From NCBI RefSeq assembly GCF_005491425.1, contig NZ_CP028083.1, positions 2,318,001-2,382,000 on the forward strand: a DNA stretch of 64,000 nt, given 5' to 3'. The DNA is from Lysinibacillus sp. SGAir0095 (lineage in GTDB: Bacteria > Bacillota > Bacilli > Bacillales_A > Planococcaceae). How positions within the stretch are numbered: position 1 is the stretch's first letter; every line of letters starts with the position of its first letter. The position numbers and the translations under genes were made by a program. Shown in pieces: positions 9,850 through 18,289 of the stretch. The notes below the pieces were generated by a model. That model was not told where the DNA came from. It worked only from the letters and a program-made list of their open reading frames with translations, and did no database searches.

Positions 9850-11022
9850 ATGTTATCACAACAAACAATCGACATTATTAAATCTACAGTACCAGTATTA
9901 GAGCAACACGGAGTTACAATTACTAAAACTTTTTATAGCAATATGTTAAAAAAACACCCTGAATTATTAAATTACTTTAACCGTGCAAACCAAGCAAGAG
10001 AACGTCAGCAAACTGCTTTAGCAAATACGGTGTTAGCAGCAGCTAAGTATATCGATAATTTACAAGCTATTGTTCCAGCCGTTATGCAAATTGCACACAA
10101 GCACCGAGGACTAGGAATCTTGCCTGAACATTACCCTATTGTAGGTGAAAACTTATTAGGAGCGATTAAAGAAGTACTTGGTGATGCTGCAACTGATGAA
10201 ATCATTAATGCTTGGGCAGAAGCTTATGGCGTGATTGCAGATGTATTTATTTCGATTGAAGAAGATCTGTATAAAAAAGCTGAGAAAGATGGCGGCTGGA
10301 GATTATTTAAATCATTTAAAGTGGCTAGAAAAGTAGAAGAAAGCGAAGAAGTTACATCATTTTATTTAGTTTCTGAAGATGGTGAGAAATTACCTGAATA
10401 CAAAGCAGGACAATACATCACAGTACGTGTAAAGGTACCTGGTGACGAATATACATCAAACCGTCACTATACATTATCACAACCATCAAATGAAAATGAA
10501 TTCCGAATCAGTGTTAAACGTGAAAATGCTGTTGATCCAAAAGGAGTAGTTTCGAATTACCTTCACGAACTAGTAAACGAAGGTGACACAATTGAAATAA
10601 GTGCTCCAGCAGGTTTATTTACTTTAGAAGATAACAGTAACCCTGTATTATTTGTAAGTGGTGGAATTGGTGTTACACCACTCAATACAATGCTTCAAAC
10701 AATGGACCTTGGAAGACAGGTAGCATTTGTTCAATGTGCGCGTAATGAAAAAGCAGTTGCATTTAAAGAGCAAATTGATAAAAAAGTAAATGAATTGAAC
10801 GGCTCTTATCGCGTCTTATTCTCTGATGAAAATGGTTTTGTGGCAAAAGAAGATTTAGCTCCATTTGTAAAAGAAAATACAGAAGTATACATTTGTGGGC
10901 CTGCCCCATTCATGGAGACAGTTATTTCTATAGCTCGTGATCTTGGTGTACCAGGTGATAATATTCACTTTGAATTCTTTGGTCCTGCCATGTCGCTGGA
11001 AGCATTATCTAATGCTAACTAA
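9850..11022 (+). CDS. hmp: flavohemoglobin, nitric oxide dioxygenase
   Basis: Oxidises NO to nitrate using O2 and NAD(P)H. The 390-residue product has an N-terminal globin domain (about residues 1-135; [13 protein letters not shown] holds the proximal haem region), then an FAD-binding domain ([10 protein letters not shown]) and an NAD-binding domain ([21 protein letters not shown]). ATG 9850 is preferred: AAAGGA lies 10 bases upstream and [21 protein letters not shown] matches the family start; GTG 9841 would be too close to that site. It is divergent from nsrR, downstream of the operator array, and followed by a strong terminator. Confidence 0.96.
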   Translation: MLSQQTIDIIKSTVPVLEQHGVTITKTFYSNMLKKHPELLNYFNRANQARERQQTALANTVLAAAKYIDNLQAIVPAVMQIAHKHRGLGILPEHYPIVGENLLGAIKEVLGDAATDEIINAWAEAYGVIADVFISIEEDLYKKAEKDGGWRLFKSFKVARKVEESEEVTSFYLVSEDGEKLPEYKAGQYITVRVKVPGDEYTSNRHYTLSQPSNENEFRISVKRENAVDPKGVVSNYLHELVNEGDTIEISAPAGLFTLEDNSNPVLFVSGGIGVTPLNTMLQTMDLGRQVAFVQCARNEKAVAFKEQIDKKVNELNGSYRVLFSDENGFVAKEDLAPFVKENTEVYICGPAPFMETVISIARDLGVPGDNIHFEFFGPAMSLEALSNAN

Positions 11023-11085
11023 TTAATCTACAAATACGAGCTGAAAGTGGATATTTCACTGATGTGACGGATTAAATTCCACTCC

Positions 11086-11129
11086 AAAAATCCACAGGTA
11101 GAGTTTTTTCTCTAACTGTGGATTTTTTT
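11086..11129. terminator. intrinsic terminator between hmp and the MBL hydrolase gene
   Basis: AAAAATCCACAGGTAGAG, loop, CTCTAACTGTGGATTTTTTT. It serves hmp on the plus strand and may also serve the convergent gene. Confidence 0.85.
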
Positions 11130-12081
11130 AATTTCTTGTATACACAATTACGCCATTAACTATCTCTTCAGAAACAAGACCATCTCTTACTAAACAATCC
11201 AAATAGCCCAATGTTTTTGACAATGTTAATCCCAATTCCGTTCTATAATGCGCTGGATATAAATCCAATGTAAGCTCAATGACAGTTTTTGGACTACCTA
11301 CATCAACATGCTGAATTAATTGGTCTAAACGCATTTGATCCTTCTCTAAACGCTTGTCGATTAACTCGTTTACCTTTACTATATCTTCACCGTGCCCTGC
11401 ATAAACTTTAGCAACATTTAGCTCACGTAAAAGTTTTAATGATTCTTGTTGTTGGATTAAAGCTCTCGGACGAAGAGTTGAAAGATCCGTCGGCGGCTCA
11501 ACTAATGGATTTGCCGCCACTTTATCCAGCAAAAGGTCTCCTCCAATGACTTCATTTGTGGATTCATCTAAAAAAATTAAATGACTCTGTGCATGTCCTG
11601 GCGTATAAATTGCTTTTAAACCTGGATGTCCGGGTACTTCATCTCCATCTCCAATGAACTTGGTTAATGGCGTTGAACCGTATAACTTTAATGCTTCTTT
11701 CGATTCAACGATTTTTTCAAGATACTTTTCAGGCACAGCTTGTAACTGCAGCTGTTCACGGTAAAATTTAGTTCGATATTCCATAAATCCAGGTGTTCTT
11801 CGTAGGAAATGGTCATTATATTCGTGTCCTATAATTTCCGCTTGTGTAAACACATCCACCCAGCCAGCGTGATCTGGATGATGATGAGTTAATACTACTT
11901 GCTCAATATCATCTAGTGTATAACCTGCATCTTTGAGTCCTTGTTTTAAAGCATCTAACGCATCTTGCGTTTTTGGACCAACATCAAATAAAGAAAGCCG
12001 ATCACCTTTTACTAAAAATGAATTAACATCTCCTATTGGGTATGGTGTAGGTATGATAATTTTATGTATATTCATGGTCAA
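11128..12081 (-). CDS. metallo-beta-lactamase-fold hydrolase (YqjP-like)
   Basis: A 317-residue MBL-fold protein. The metal-binding signature THHHPDHAG is at about residues 65-73, with further ligands in TPGHAQSH and GGDLLL, so a di-zinc hydrolase is expected. A C-terminal winged-helix-like tail is typical of the YqjP/LACTB2-like group. The substrate is unknown; relatives act on thioesters or RNA. In B. subtilis yqjP lies beside yqjQ and proI, and here it also abuts proI, with the T-box leader between them. It starts at ATG 12081 with a GGGGG-containing site 7-8 bases upstream. Confidence 0.85.
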   Translation of the reverse strand: MTMNIHKIIIPTPYPIGDVNSFLVKGDRLSLFDVGPKTQDALDALKQGLKDAGYTLDDIEQVVLTHHHPDHAGWVDVFTQAEIIGHEYNDHFLRRTPGFMEYRTKFYREQLQLQAVPEKYLEKIVESKEALKLYGSTPLTKFIGDGDEVPGHPGLKAIYTPGHAQSHLIFLDESTNEVIGGDLLLDKVAANPLVEPPTDLSTLRPRALIQQQESLKLLRELNVAKVYAGHGEDIVKVNELIDKRLEKDQMRLDQLIQHVDVGSPKTVIELTLDLYPAHYRTELGLTLSKTLGYLDCLVRDGLVSEEIVNGVIVYTRN

Positions 12082-12175
12082 TCCCCCCTTAGCTTAGAAT
12101 AAAATTATTTTCTTCCTATAATGAATTACTATTCATTCATTTTATCTCTTTTTTTGAGTTTCGTCACGTATCTAA

Positions 12176-12204
12176 TTGACAGAATTAAAAAGTGTGCTTA
12201 TAAT
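12176..12204 (+). promoter_or_regulatory. sigma-A promoter of the proI T-box transcript
   Basis: TTGACA (12176-12181), a 17-base spacer and TATAAT (12199-12204): a perfect consensus pair, about 35 bases upstream of the T-box. Confidence 0.9.
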
Positions 12205-12235
12205 TTTCATAATTCAAAAAATTACTAAAACGATG

Positions 12236-12462
12236 ATGAAGACAAGTAGATGTATTTAAGGTTGAAGAGAGTGCTACAAAAGGTGCAAGTAGCATAGCCC
12301 ACTATTTTCATTGAACCTACTTCGGAGTTGTCATGAAAACATGACCGTCCTCCTCTGCGATAAAGAGGATTCGAGTTGTGCCTATATTAGGCAAACAAAG
12401 GTGGTACCGCGGAAAAGCTTCAAGCGTTTTCGTCCTTAGTATAAGGATGGAAGCGCTTTTTA
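12236..12462 (+). ncRNA. T-box riboswitch (proline type inferred)
   Basis: The T-box sequence AAAGGTGGTACCGCGG (12397-12412) is followed by a terminator with AAGCG...TCCTTAGTATAAGGA...CGCTTTTT (12423-12462). Upstream lies a long stem I (from about 12241). A CCT in TTGAACCTACTTCGG (12313-12327) sits where the specifier codon is expected and would read as proline; TGGT in the T-box bulge suits a tRNA with discriminator A. Uncharged tRNA-Pro should stabilise the antiterminator and switch on proI, as known for B. subtilis proI. From the terminator to the gene (12463-12749) I see no other gene. Confidence 0.9.
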
Positions 12463-12749
12463 TATTGATTTTTCAATATTTCATTAATTTTCGTCCTTTG
12501 AATCCTATTTCATCTCATGAACAACTTGTGTAAAATGCATCGGTCATGATTCAATACTTCCCATAATAGTAGGCTGTGAAGTATTGATTAAGCTTGACAA
12601 AATTCAAGGTAAATCTATTGCAAATAATCATTTATTTCATTGTTATTTTACTGCAATGTATTCCACAGCTCTCTTTTGCTTCTTATTTTTGAAAAGTTGG
12701 TTCTATAGAAAGTACTTGTGGGATAAATACACTATATGGAGGGATAGTA

Positions 12750-13556
12750 ATGCAAAAAATACTTTTTGTTGGTGCTGGTTCTATGGCGGAAGCGTTAATC
12801 CAGGGTTGGGTTGAACAGAAAGTAATACCATGCGAAAACATCTATATCACAAACCGTTCGAATCAGGAGAGACTAATTAAACTAAATAAAAACTATGACG
12901 TAAATATTTTGGAGAATAATGAAAAAATCTATGAAATGGATTTAATTATATTAGCTACAAAACCAAAAGATATCCTGCATGCCATGGAAAGAATACGACC
13001 ATTTATTTCTTCGAATACAGCAATCCTTTCTGTTTTGGCAGGTATTCAAATTCAAACCATAGAAGACGGTGTTGGAAATAGACCAATTGCCCGTGTCATG
13101 CCAAACACTTCTGCAACAATCGGAATGTCTGCAAGTGGTATTGCATTTAATACTCAGGTAAACGATTATCAGAAAACTTTGTACTTACAATTGCTTGAAG
13201 CAATCGGTATTGTCATTGAAGTAGAAGAGGATAAATTACATGCTGTAACAGCCCTTTCAGGCAGTGGTCCAGCCTATCTATATTATTTACTTGAGGCATG
13301 GGAAGCGGTTGGAGCTGAATTTGGACTAACCAAAGAGGTGGTACGGGAACTAATGGTACAAACAATTGCCGGATCTGCTGCCATGCTTCAGTCCGTAAAA
13401 GAAGAGCCTACTGTCTTGCGTAAAAAAGTAACAAGTCCAGGAGGTACTACTGAAGCTGGTATTCTTGCACTGGAAAGCAATCGTTTTAACGAAGCAATTT
13501 TTGCCTGCATCAAAAGTGCAGAAGCAAGATCAAGAGAATTAGCAAAAGGTCAATAG
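12750..13556 (+). CDS. proI: pyrroline-5-carboxylate reductase
   Basis: NADPH-dependent reduction of pyrroline-5-carboxylate to proline, completing the pathway begun by ProBA at the left edge. The 268-residue protein has the Rossmann start FVGAGSMAEALI and the ProC C-terminal signature (VTSPGGTTEAGILALE, near residues 228-243), with ALSGSGPAY in between. ATG 12750 follows GGAGGG by 8 bases. It lies 3' of a T-box leader, and its position beside yqjP matches B. subtilis proI (yqjO). The roughly 200 bases after it are AT-rich with no gene and no clear plus-strand terminator. Confidence 0.95.
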   Translation: MQKILFVGAGSMAEALIQGWVEQKVIPCENIYITNRSNQERLIKLNKNYDVNILENNEKIYEMDLIILATKPKDILHAMERIRPFISSNTAILSVLAGIQIQTIEDGVGNRPIARVMPNTSATIGMSASGIAFNTQVNDYQKTLYLQLLEAIGIVIEVEEDKLHAVTALSGSGPAYLYYLLEAWEAVGAEFGLTKEVVRELMVQTIAGSAAMLQSVKEEPTVLRKKVTSPGGTTEAGILALESNRFNEAIFACIKSAEARSRELAKGQ

Positions 13557-13757
13557 ATTGTTTCATATTGAAATAAATTTATCATTCTTTTTCCAAACAA
13601 TTAATTTGAGCAATGTTAATACTTTTTTGTTGAAAATACACTTTTTAATCATATATTTCCTAGGAAATGTCTTTTTTTACTATTTACTTATGTCGAAAAG
13701 TGCATTTTTTCCTAGTAATTTCTTTCACCATTTTACAAATATCTATTTTTTTCACAC

Positions 13758-13797
13758 AAAAACGCGTTTGCATTGTAGAAATTTGCACACGCGTTTT
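13758..13797 (-). terminator. terminator of the small membrane protein gene
   Basis: AAAACGCGT with its complement ACGCGTTTT and an inner TGCA/TGCA pair; T-rich on the minus-strand exit. Confidence 0.7.
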
Positions 13798-13809
13798 CTA
13801 TATTTCAAA

Positions 13810-14040
13810 TTATAATATGCCCGTTCTGATACGTTTTGCGATAGAATACGTAGTAAAAATAGTCATTGGACCAAGTAACGCAACTAAGATTATCCAGAAA
13901 TTAAGTGCTTCTGCTGTTTTTAATTCCGAAAAATTTGTAGCAATATATATCAGTACTCCAACTAACAACATATAACTTATTACATTCGGAAAAATTACTA
14001 GTAAGCGCAGTACAGCGGGACTTATTTTTGGTTGGTTCAT
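13810..14040 (-). CDS. small membrane protein of unknown function
   Basis: 76 residues with two predicted membrane spans (about 10-38 and 46-68) and a basic C-terminus (AKRIRTG). ATG 14040 is chosen because GGGGAGGG precedes it closely; an upstream ATG at 14055 lacks a site. It lies between proI and rnz with its own terminator. No family is recognised. Confidence 0.7.
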   Translation of the reverse strand: MNQPKISPAVLRLLVIFPNVISYMLLVGVLIYIATNFSELKTAEALNFWIILVALLGPMTIFTTYSIAKRIRTGIL

Positions 14041-14150
14041 CTTATCCCTCCCCAAGCACTATCATATAGAATATTTCTCGAACAATCTATTATTTTCTTA
14101 ATATAATCCGAAATTCCTGCATAAAAGTGAGTATATCATATCCACAAGAA

Positions 14151-15092
14151 TTATTTATCTTCTAGCAATTCGCTATTTTTCCACTCGAACTGGGAAAAAT
14201 CATTCGCAATAAAGCTATTTGGGAAAATCTCTTTTGCTTCATTTAATAGAGCCTCCAGATCATGAGGAAGGAAGCGGGAACTTATATGATTTAAAATTAA
14301 GTTTCTTGCATTTGCTTCTTTCGCTACTCTTGCTGCTTCTACATTTGTAGAATGGCCGTAACTTGCCGCTAAATGTTCTGTTTTATGGTCGAAAGTCGCT
14401 TCATGTAGGACAATATCTGCATTTTCACTTAATGTTTTTGCTGATTCACAGTATTTTGTATCCCCTAAAACGGTAATAATAAATCCTTTTTTTGGTGGGG
14501 CAGTCACGTCCTTGCTTAACACAGTCTGTCCATTTTCTAGCACGATATCGTTACCATTTTTCAATTTTCCTAGTAATGGGCCTTTTGGAACGCCAAGTTC
14601 AATTGCTTTTTCAATTATGAGTTCCCCTGGCAATGGCTTTTGTTCGATTCGATAGCCGTAGCAAGGAATAACATGTTCTAGTAATTGTGTACTAACAACA
14701 AATTGTTCATCCTCAAAAACTACCCCCTCTTGAACTTCAACAAATTCAATTGGATAAGTTAAATGCGTCTTTGATACATTAAAGCTGGCGGTAATCCACT
14801 CTTTTAACCCTTTAGGTCCGTAAAGTGTAAGCGTATCTTCACCACCAAGAAATGATCGCGAACTTAAAAAACCTGGTAATCCAAAAATATGGTCTCCATG
14901 GAGATGAGTAATAAAAATTTTCTCGATTTTACGTGGACGTATTGTAGTATGTAAAATTTGATGCTGTGTGGCTTCCCCACAATCAAATAACCAAACCGTT
15001 CCGCGTTCTTCTAATAGCTTTAAAACAAGGGCACTTGTATTCCTTTCTTTAGAGGGCATTCCTGCACCTGTTCCTAGAAATTGTAGCTGCAT
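14151..15092 (-). CDS. rnz: ribonuclease Z
   Basis: Endonuclease that removes the 3' trailer of tRNA precursors lacking an encoded CCA. The 313-residue length is typical of the short bacterial form. It has the MBL signature THLHGDH at residues 62-68, further zinc ligands later (HEATFDH, LNHISSR), and the FLGTGAGMPSK start characteristic of RNase Z. ATG 15092 is preferred over 15110: GGGAGA lies 5-6 bases before it and MQLQFLGTG is the standard N-terminus. It corresponds to B. subtilis rnz (yqjK) and sits 72 bases downstream of dinB on the same strand, so the two are probably co-transcribed. Confidence 0.95.
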   Translation of the reverse strand: MQLQFLGTGAGMPSKERNTSALVLKLLEERGTVWLFDCGEATQHQILHTTIRPRKIEKIFITHLHGDHIFGLPGFLSSRSFLGGEDTLTLYGPKGLKEWITASFNVSKTHLTYPIEFVEVQEGVVFEDEQFVVSTQLLEHVIPCYGYRIEQKPLPGELIIEKAIELGVPKGPLLGKLKNGNDIVLENGQTVLSKDVTAPPKKGFIITVLGDTKYCESAKTLSENADIVLHEATFDHKTEHLAASYGHSTNVEAARVAKEANARNLILNHISSRFLPHDLEALLNEAKEIFPNSFIANDFSQFEWKNSELLEDK

Positions 15093-15164
15093 TTTTATTC
15101 TCCCGTTCATGATTTACTACTGAATATTTATCATTCTATCGAAATTAAAACTATAATTTTTTAC

Positions 15165-16403
15165 CTAGCTTTCTTTTAAATCTTCTAAAAAGTCCTTACT
15201 AAAACTCGTTTTTGATGCATAGCTTGACCGCTCAATCTCAATACCTTTTTGAATAGCTCCTTTTCCAAACTTCTTCTCGATTTCATCGATTACTTCAAAA
15301 ATCGGCTCTTGTTTTACGAATTGTTCAAAATTAAAGATTGATAGCTGTTCAACTGATTGTTTTCGATCCATTACATTTGAAACGGTGATACCTAAAAGTC
15401 GAATAGGTGCTCCATTCCACGATTTATGAAAAAGTTTAACGGCTTCTTCGAAAATGACATCCTTATTATATATTGGATTTTGGAATGTTTTACTTTTAGA
15501 TTGGTTGTGCCAATCCGCATCACGAATTTGTATACTAATCGTTGAACCACTTAATTTTTTCGCATCCAAACGCTCAGCCACTTTTTCAGATAACTTTAGA
15601 AATGTCTTCTCTAACTCTTCTAAATCCGTTTCATCTATCGGAAGTGTTGTGGAATTGCCTACACTTTTTGTCTCGTATATTGAGTTTGGATCCACTTCAC
15701 GAGAATCCTCACCGTTTGCACGCATTCTTAAACGAACACCATTTTTCCCTAAGGCTTTTCGAATAATATATTCTTCTATATTTGCAAGATCTCCAATTGT
15801 GCTAATTTTTATAGAAGCAAGCTTTTTCGCGGTACTTTCCCCTACACCATGCATCTCGATGACTGGTAATGGCCAAAGTTTTTCTGGCACGTCCCTTTTT
15901 CGTAAAATTGTTATCCCCATAGGCTTTTTCATATCCGAAGCAGTTTTTGCCAGAAACTTATTAGGGGCTATGCCAATTGAACATGGGAGGTCTAATTCAT
16001 GAAAAATTCTCATTTGAATTTCTTTTGCAATATCTATTGGATGTCGTTCTGAAGCGATTTCTGTAATATCAATATACCCCTCATCAATGGACACAGGTTC
16101 TATTAATTGTGTGTAACTCCTTAATATTGTAAACATCGCCTTCGAAGCTGCTCGATATTTTGGGAAATCGGGAGGTAATAAGATTAACTCTGGACATTTT
16201 CGAAGTGCCTCACCTACACTCATCGTCGTATAGATGCCCTTATGTCGAGCCTCATACGAGCTTGTCACGATAATCCCTCGGCGTTCTTTTGGATTTCCTG
16301 CTATCGCGATCGACTTTCCCTTTAGTTCAGGATTATGCGATTGTTCCACAGATGCATAAAAACTATTCATATCGACGTGTAAGATAATACGCGCCTTCGA
16401 CAT
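15165..16403 (-). CDS. dinB: DNA polymerase IV (Y-family)
   Basis: Translesion DNA polymerase, 412 residues. Catalytic carboxylates lie in HVDMNSFYASVE (Asp9 region) and SIDEGYID (about residues 103-110). SIGIAPNKFLAKTASDMKKP and a helix-hairpin-helix segment (MHGVGESTAKKL) follow, then the little-finger domain. A beta-clamp-binding motif is plausible at EQLSIFNF near residue 351. ATG 16403 has GGGAGGTGAG just upstream. It corresponds to B. subtilis polY1 (yqjH) and probably heads a dinB-rnz transcript. The IS1182-family element lies just upstream of its promoter region. Confidence 0.93.
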   Translation of the reverse strand: MSKARIILHVDMNSFYASVEQSHNPELKGKSIAIAGNPKERRGIIVTSSYEARHKGIYTTMSVGEALRKCPELILLPPDFPKYRAASKAMFTILRSYTQLIEPVSIDEGYIDITEIASERHPIDIAKEIQMRIFHELDLPCSIGIAPNKFLAKTASDMKKPMGITILRKRDVPEKLWPLPVIEMHGVGESTAKKLASIKISTIGDLANIEEYIIRKALGKNGVRLRMRANGEDSREVDPNSIYETKSVGNSTTLPIDETDLEELEKTFLKLSEKVAERLDAKKLSGSTISIQIRDADWHNQSKSKTFQNPIYNKDVIFEEAVKLFHKSWNGAPIRLLGITVSNVMDRKQSVEQLSIFNFEQFVKQEPIFEVIDEIEKKFGKGAIQKGIEIERSSYASKTSFSKDFLEDLKES

Positions 16404-16500
16404 GCCCTCACCTCCCTTTCGTTCATTAACTTAAATATTATCATATCCTGTATGTACATGCATTTTAGTAATATATAGAGAAAACTTTAAGCCATAAAAA

Positions 16501-16528
16501 AGGTGAGGAAAATAAATTTTCCTCACCA
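16501..16528. repeat. 28-bp target duplication, left copy (a complete terminator hairpin)
   Basis: AGGTGAGGAAAA, loop, TTTTCCTCACCA. Identical to 18257-18284. On the minus strand this copy keeps the T-run (CCTTTTTTATGG) that completed the original trhO terminator. Confidence 0.9.
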
Positions 16529-16529
16529 C

Positions 16530-16576
16530 AGACTGTAGACAAACTCGAATTTTCGAGTTTGCCTACAGTCTTTTTT
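16530..16576 (+). terminator. hairpin terminator inside the left end of the IS
   Basis: AGACTGTAG..AAACTCGAA paired with TTCGAGTTT..CTACAGTCT, then TTTTTT. It overlaps the inverted repeat and probably blocks outside transcription from entering the transposase gene. Confidence 0.8.
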
Positions 16577-16618
16577 CTTATAAAATATAGATTAGATAAT
16601 TGCTTTTGAAAATAGAGT

Positions 16619-16746
16619 TAGTTGATTTCCGTTTCGGCGGAAGCTTTCCGCGGGCGTGGCCCAATCCTCCTCGTCGCTGTGCTCCTGCGGGGTATCGGCC
16701 GTCACGCTTGTCCCGCAGGAGTCACCGCCTACACTACAATCAACTA
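16619..16746. repeat. GC-rich structured block in the IS leader
   Basis: About 62% GC in an AT-rich context, bounded by TAGTTGATT (16619-16627) and AATCAACTA (16738-16746). It contains a 10-bp stem CTCCTGCGGG (16682-16691) / CCCGCAGGAG (16712-16721) and GGCGG/CCGCC pairing. I recall similar GC-rich palindromic units scattered in Bacillaceae genomes, often near transposases; no function can be read from it. Confidence 0.6.
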
Positions 16747-16776
16747 GTTTCTAAATATAGGTTGAGGTGATTGGAT

Positions 16777-18135
16777 ATGATGTCGAAAAATCAAATAAAT
16801 GAACGGGATCAAATTGAGATGATTACAATTGAACAACTTGTACCACAGAATCATCTTGTCAGAAAGCTTGAGTCAGCTATTGATTTTTCTTTCATCTATC
16901 CACTGGTAGAACCACTGTATTCTACCCTAGGTAGACCTAGTGTAGATCCAGTTGTATTAATTAAAATGACATTTGTGCAATATGTATTTGGAATTCGTTC
17001 AATGCGTCAGACAATAAAAGAAATTGAAACCAATATGGCATATCGCTGGTTTTTAGGGTTTGGCTTTCATTCAGAAATCCCGCACTTTTCTACCTTCGGT
17101 AAAAATTATGAACGTCGATTCCAAGATACTGATATCTTTGAACAGATTTTCTATCGTATTCTTAAAGAAATTGCAGATAAGGGATTACTAAGTGCTGACC
17201 ATGTCTTCATCGATTCAACTCATGTAAAAGCCAGTGCGAATAAACGTAAATTCGAAAAGAAGATTGTCCGTAAAGAGACTCGTGCATATGAAGCCAAACT
17301 TCAAGAAGAATTGAATCAAGATCGTATCGATCACGGGAAGAAGCCATTTCCACCTGATAAATTTGAAAAAGAAGAAGTGAAGGAAATTAAGCAAAGTACG
17401 ACAGATCCTGAAAGTGGATACTATGTAAAAGATGAAAGAACCAAACAGTTTGCTTATTCATTCCATGCTGCAGCTGATCGGTATGGATTTATACTTGGAT
17501 CGATTGTGACACCTGGGAATGTTCATGATAGTCATATGCTTCAGCCACTTGTTGAAAAGATTATGGATAAAGTGAAGAAGCCACTTGCTGTTGCTGCCGA
17601 TGCTGCTTATAAAACTCCTGCGATTACTAAATTCTTATTTGACCAAGAGATTCAACCTGCACTCCCTTATACACGTCCAAAAACGAAGGATGGATTTTTA
17701 CGGAAACACGATTATGTATATGACGAGTACTATGATTGCTACCTTTGTCCGGAAGGGCAAGTTCTTAAATATTCGACTACCACTAAAGAAGGTAAACGCC
17801 AGTACAAATCAAACCCTTCTCAATGTGCAACCTGTCCTTTGCTTACTCAATGTACGAATAGTAAAGATCACCGGAAAATCATTGAGCGTCATATTTGGGC
17901 AGAATATGTAGAGGAAGCGGATCATCTTCGTCATCAAAACGAGACCAAACAAATATATGCGAGACGTAAAGAGACGATTGAACGTGTCTTTGCGGATGCG
18001 AAAGAGAAGCATGGTATGCGCTGGACAACCCTACGAGGGATTAAAAAATTGTCCATGCAGGCGATGCTTACTTTTGCTGCCATGAATTTAAAGAAGCTTG
18101 CCAATTGGACATGGCAAGCTCCAGAAATGGTCTAA
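16777..18135 (+). CDS. IS1182-family transposase
   Basis: 452 residues and apparently intact. The N-terminus (IEQLVPQNHLVRKLESAIDF) is a DUF772-type transposase domain. The DDE nuclease follows, with aspartates in HVFIDSTHVKA and VAADAAYKTP and the glutamate in RRKETIERVFADAKEKHG. A cysteine cluster (CYLCPEGQ, CATCPLLTQC) typical of the family lies before it. ATG 16777 is chosen because GAGGTG ends 8 bases upstream; TTG 16771 is too close. No frameshift is seen, so the element may be active. Confidence 0.93.
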   Translation: MMSKNQINERDQIEMITIEQLVPQNHLVRKLESAIDFSFIYPLVEPLYSTLGRPSVDPVVLIKMTFVQYVFGIRSMRQTIKEIETNMAYRWFLGFGFHSEIPHFSTFGKNYERRFQDTDIFEQIFYRILKEIADKGLLSADHVFIDSTHVKASANKRKFEKKIVRKETRAYEAKLQEELNQDRIDHGKKPFPPDKFEKEEVKEIKQSTTDPESGYYVKDERTKQFAYSFHAAADRYGFILGSIVTPGNVHDSHMLQPLVEKIMDKVKKPLAVAADAAYKTPAITKFLFDQEIQPALPYTRPKTKDGFLRKHDYVYDEYYDCYLCPEGQVLKYSTTTKEGKRQYKSNPSQCATCPLLTQCTNSKDHRKIIERHIWAEYVEEADHLRHQNETKQIYARRKETIERVFADAKEKHGMRWTTLRGIKKLSMQAMLTFAAMNLKKLANWTWQAPEMV

Positions 18136-18206
18136 ATTATAATACTCGAAGAGTACTTTTGACTAAAATCGGACTAAAAAATACCCAAAAGAATCTCAAA
18201 AAATAC

Positions 18207-18244
18207 AAAAGGCTTCCAGAATGTGACCATTCTGAAGGCCTTTT
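18207..18244 (+). terminator. terminator after the IS1182 transposase
   Basis: AAAAGGCTTCCAGAATG, short loop, CATTCTGAAGGCCTTTT, inside the right end of the element. Confidence 0.85.
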
Positions 18245-18256
18245 GTCGACAATCTG

Positions 18257-18284
18257 AGGTGAGGAAAATAAATTTTCCTCACCA
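18257..18284. repeat. 28-bp target duplication, right copy (hairpin next to trhO stop)
   Basis: Identical to 16501-16528. This copy is the one trhO transcripts meet first, but on the minus strand it is now followed by IS sequence (TCAGATTGTCG) instead of the T-run, so it may terminate less well than the original. Confidence 0.9.
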
Positions 18285-18289
18285 AATTA

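Larger units (their letters stand above)
16529..18256 (+). mobile_element. IS1182-family insertion sequence
   Basis: 1,728 bases bounded by imperfect inverted repeats: CAGACTGTAGACAAA at the left, and CAGATTGTCGACAAA (13 of 15 matching) as the complement of the right end. It is flanked by a perfect 28-bp direct repeat that is itself a palindrome. It encodes one DDE transposase, has a terminator-like hairpin at each end, and carries a GC-rich structured block in the leader. The family's direct repeats are variable and can be long, as I recall. The reconstructed empty site is the intact trhO terminator, so the insertion duplicated the hairpin rather than destroying it. Confidence 0.92.

Noticed and set aside
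9671-9868. Minus-strand frame of 65 codons between nsrR and hmp
   Set aside because: Its repeated peptide (LTLLTQ.S..NT) is simply the translated 39-bp operator repeat.
12584-12814. Open frame of 76 codons between the T-box and proI
   Set aside because: It overlaps the proI start in another frame, has no ribosome binding site and an unlikely composition.
13558-13975. Two overlapping open frames after proI, rich in Phe, Ile and Leu
   Set aside because: They reflect AT-rich sequence; no binding site, and the second is antisense to the small membrane protein gene with a good site on the other strand.
16501-18284. Interpreting the two 28-bp palindromes as CRISPR-like or attachment sites
   Set aside because: They flank a complete IS with matching inverted repeats, so a target duplication explains them.
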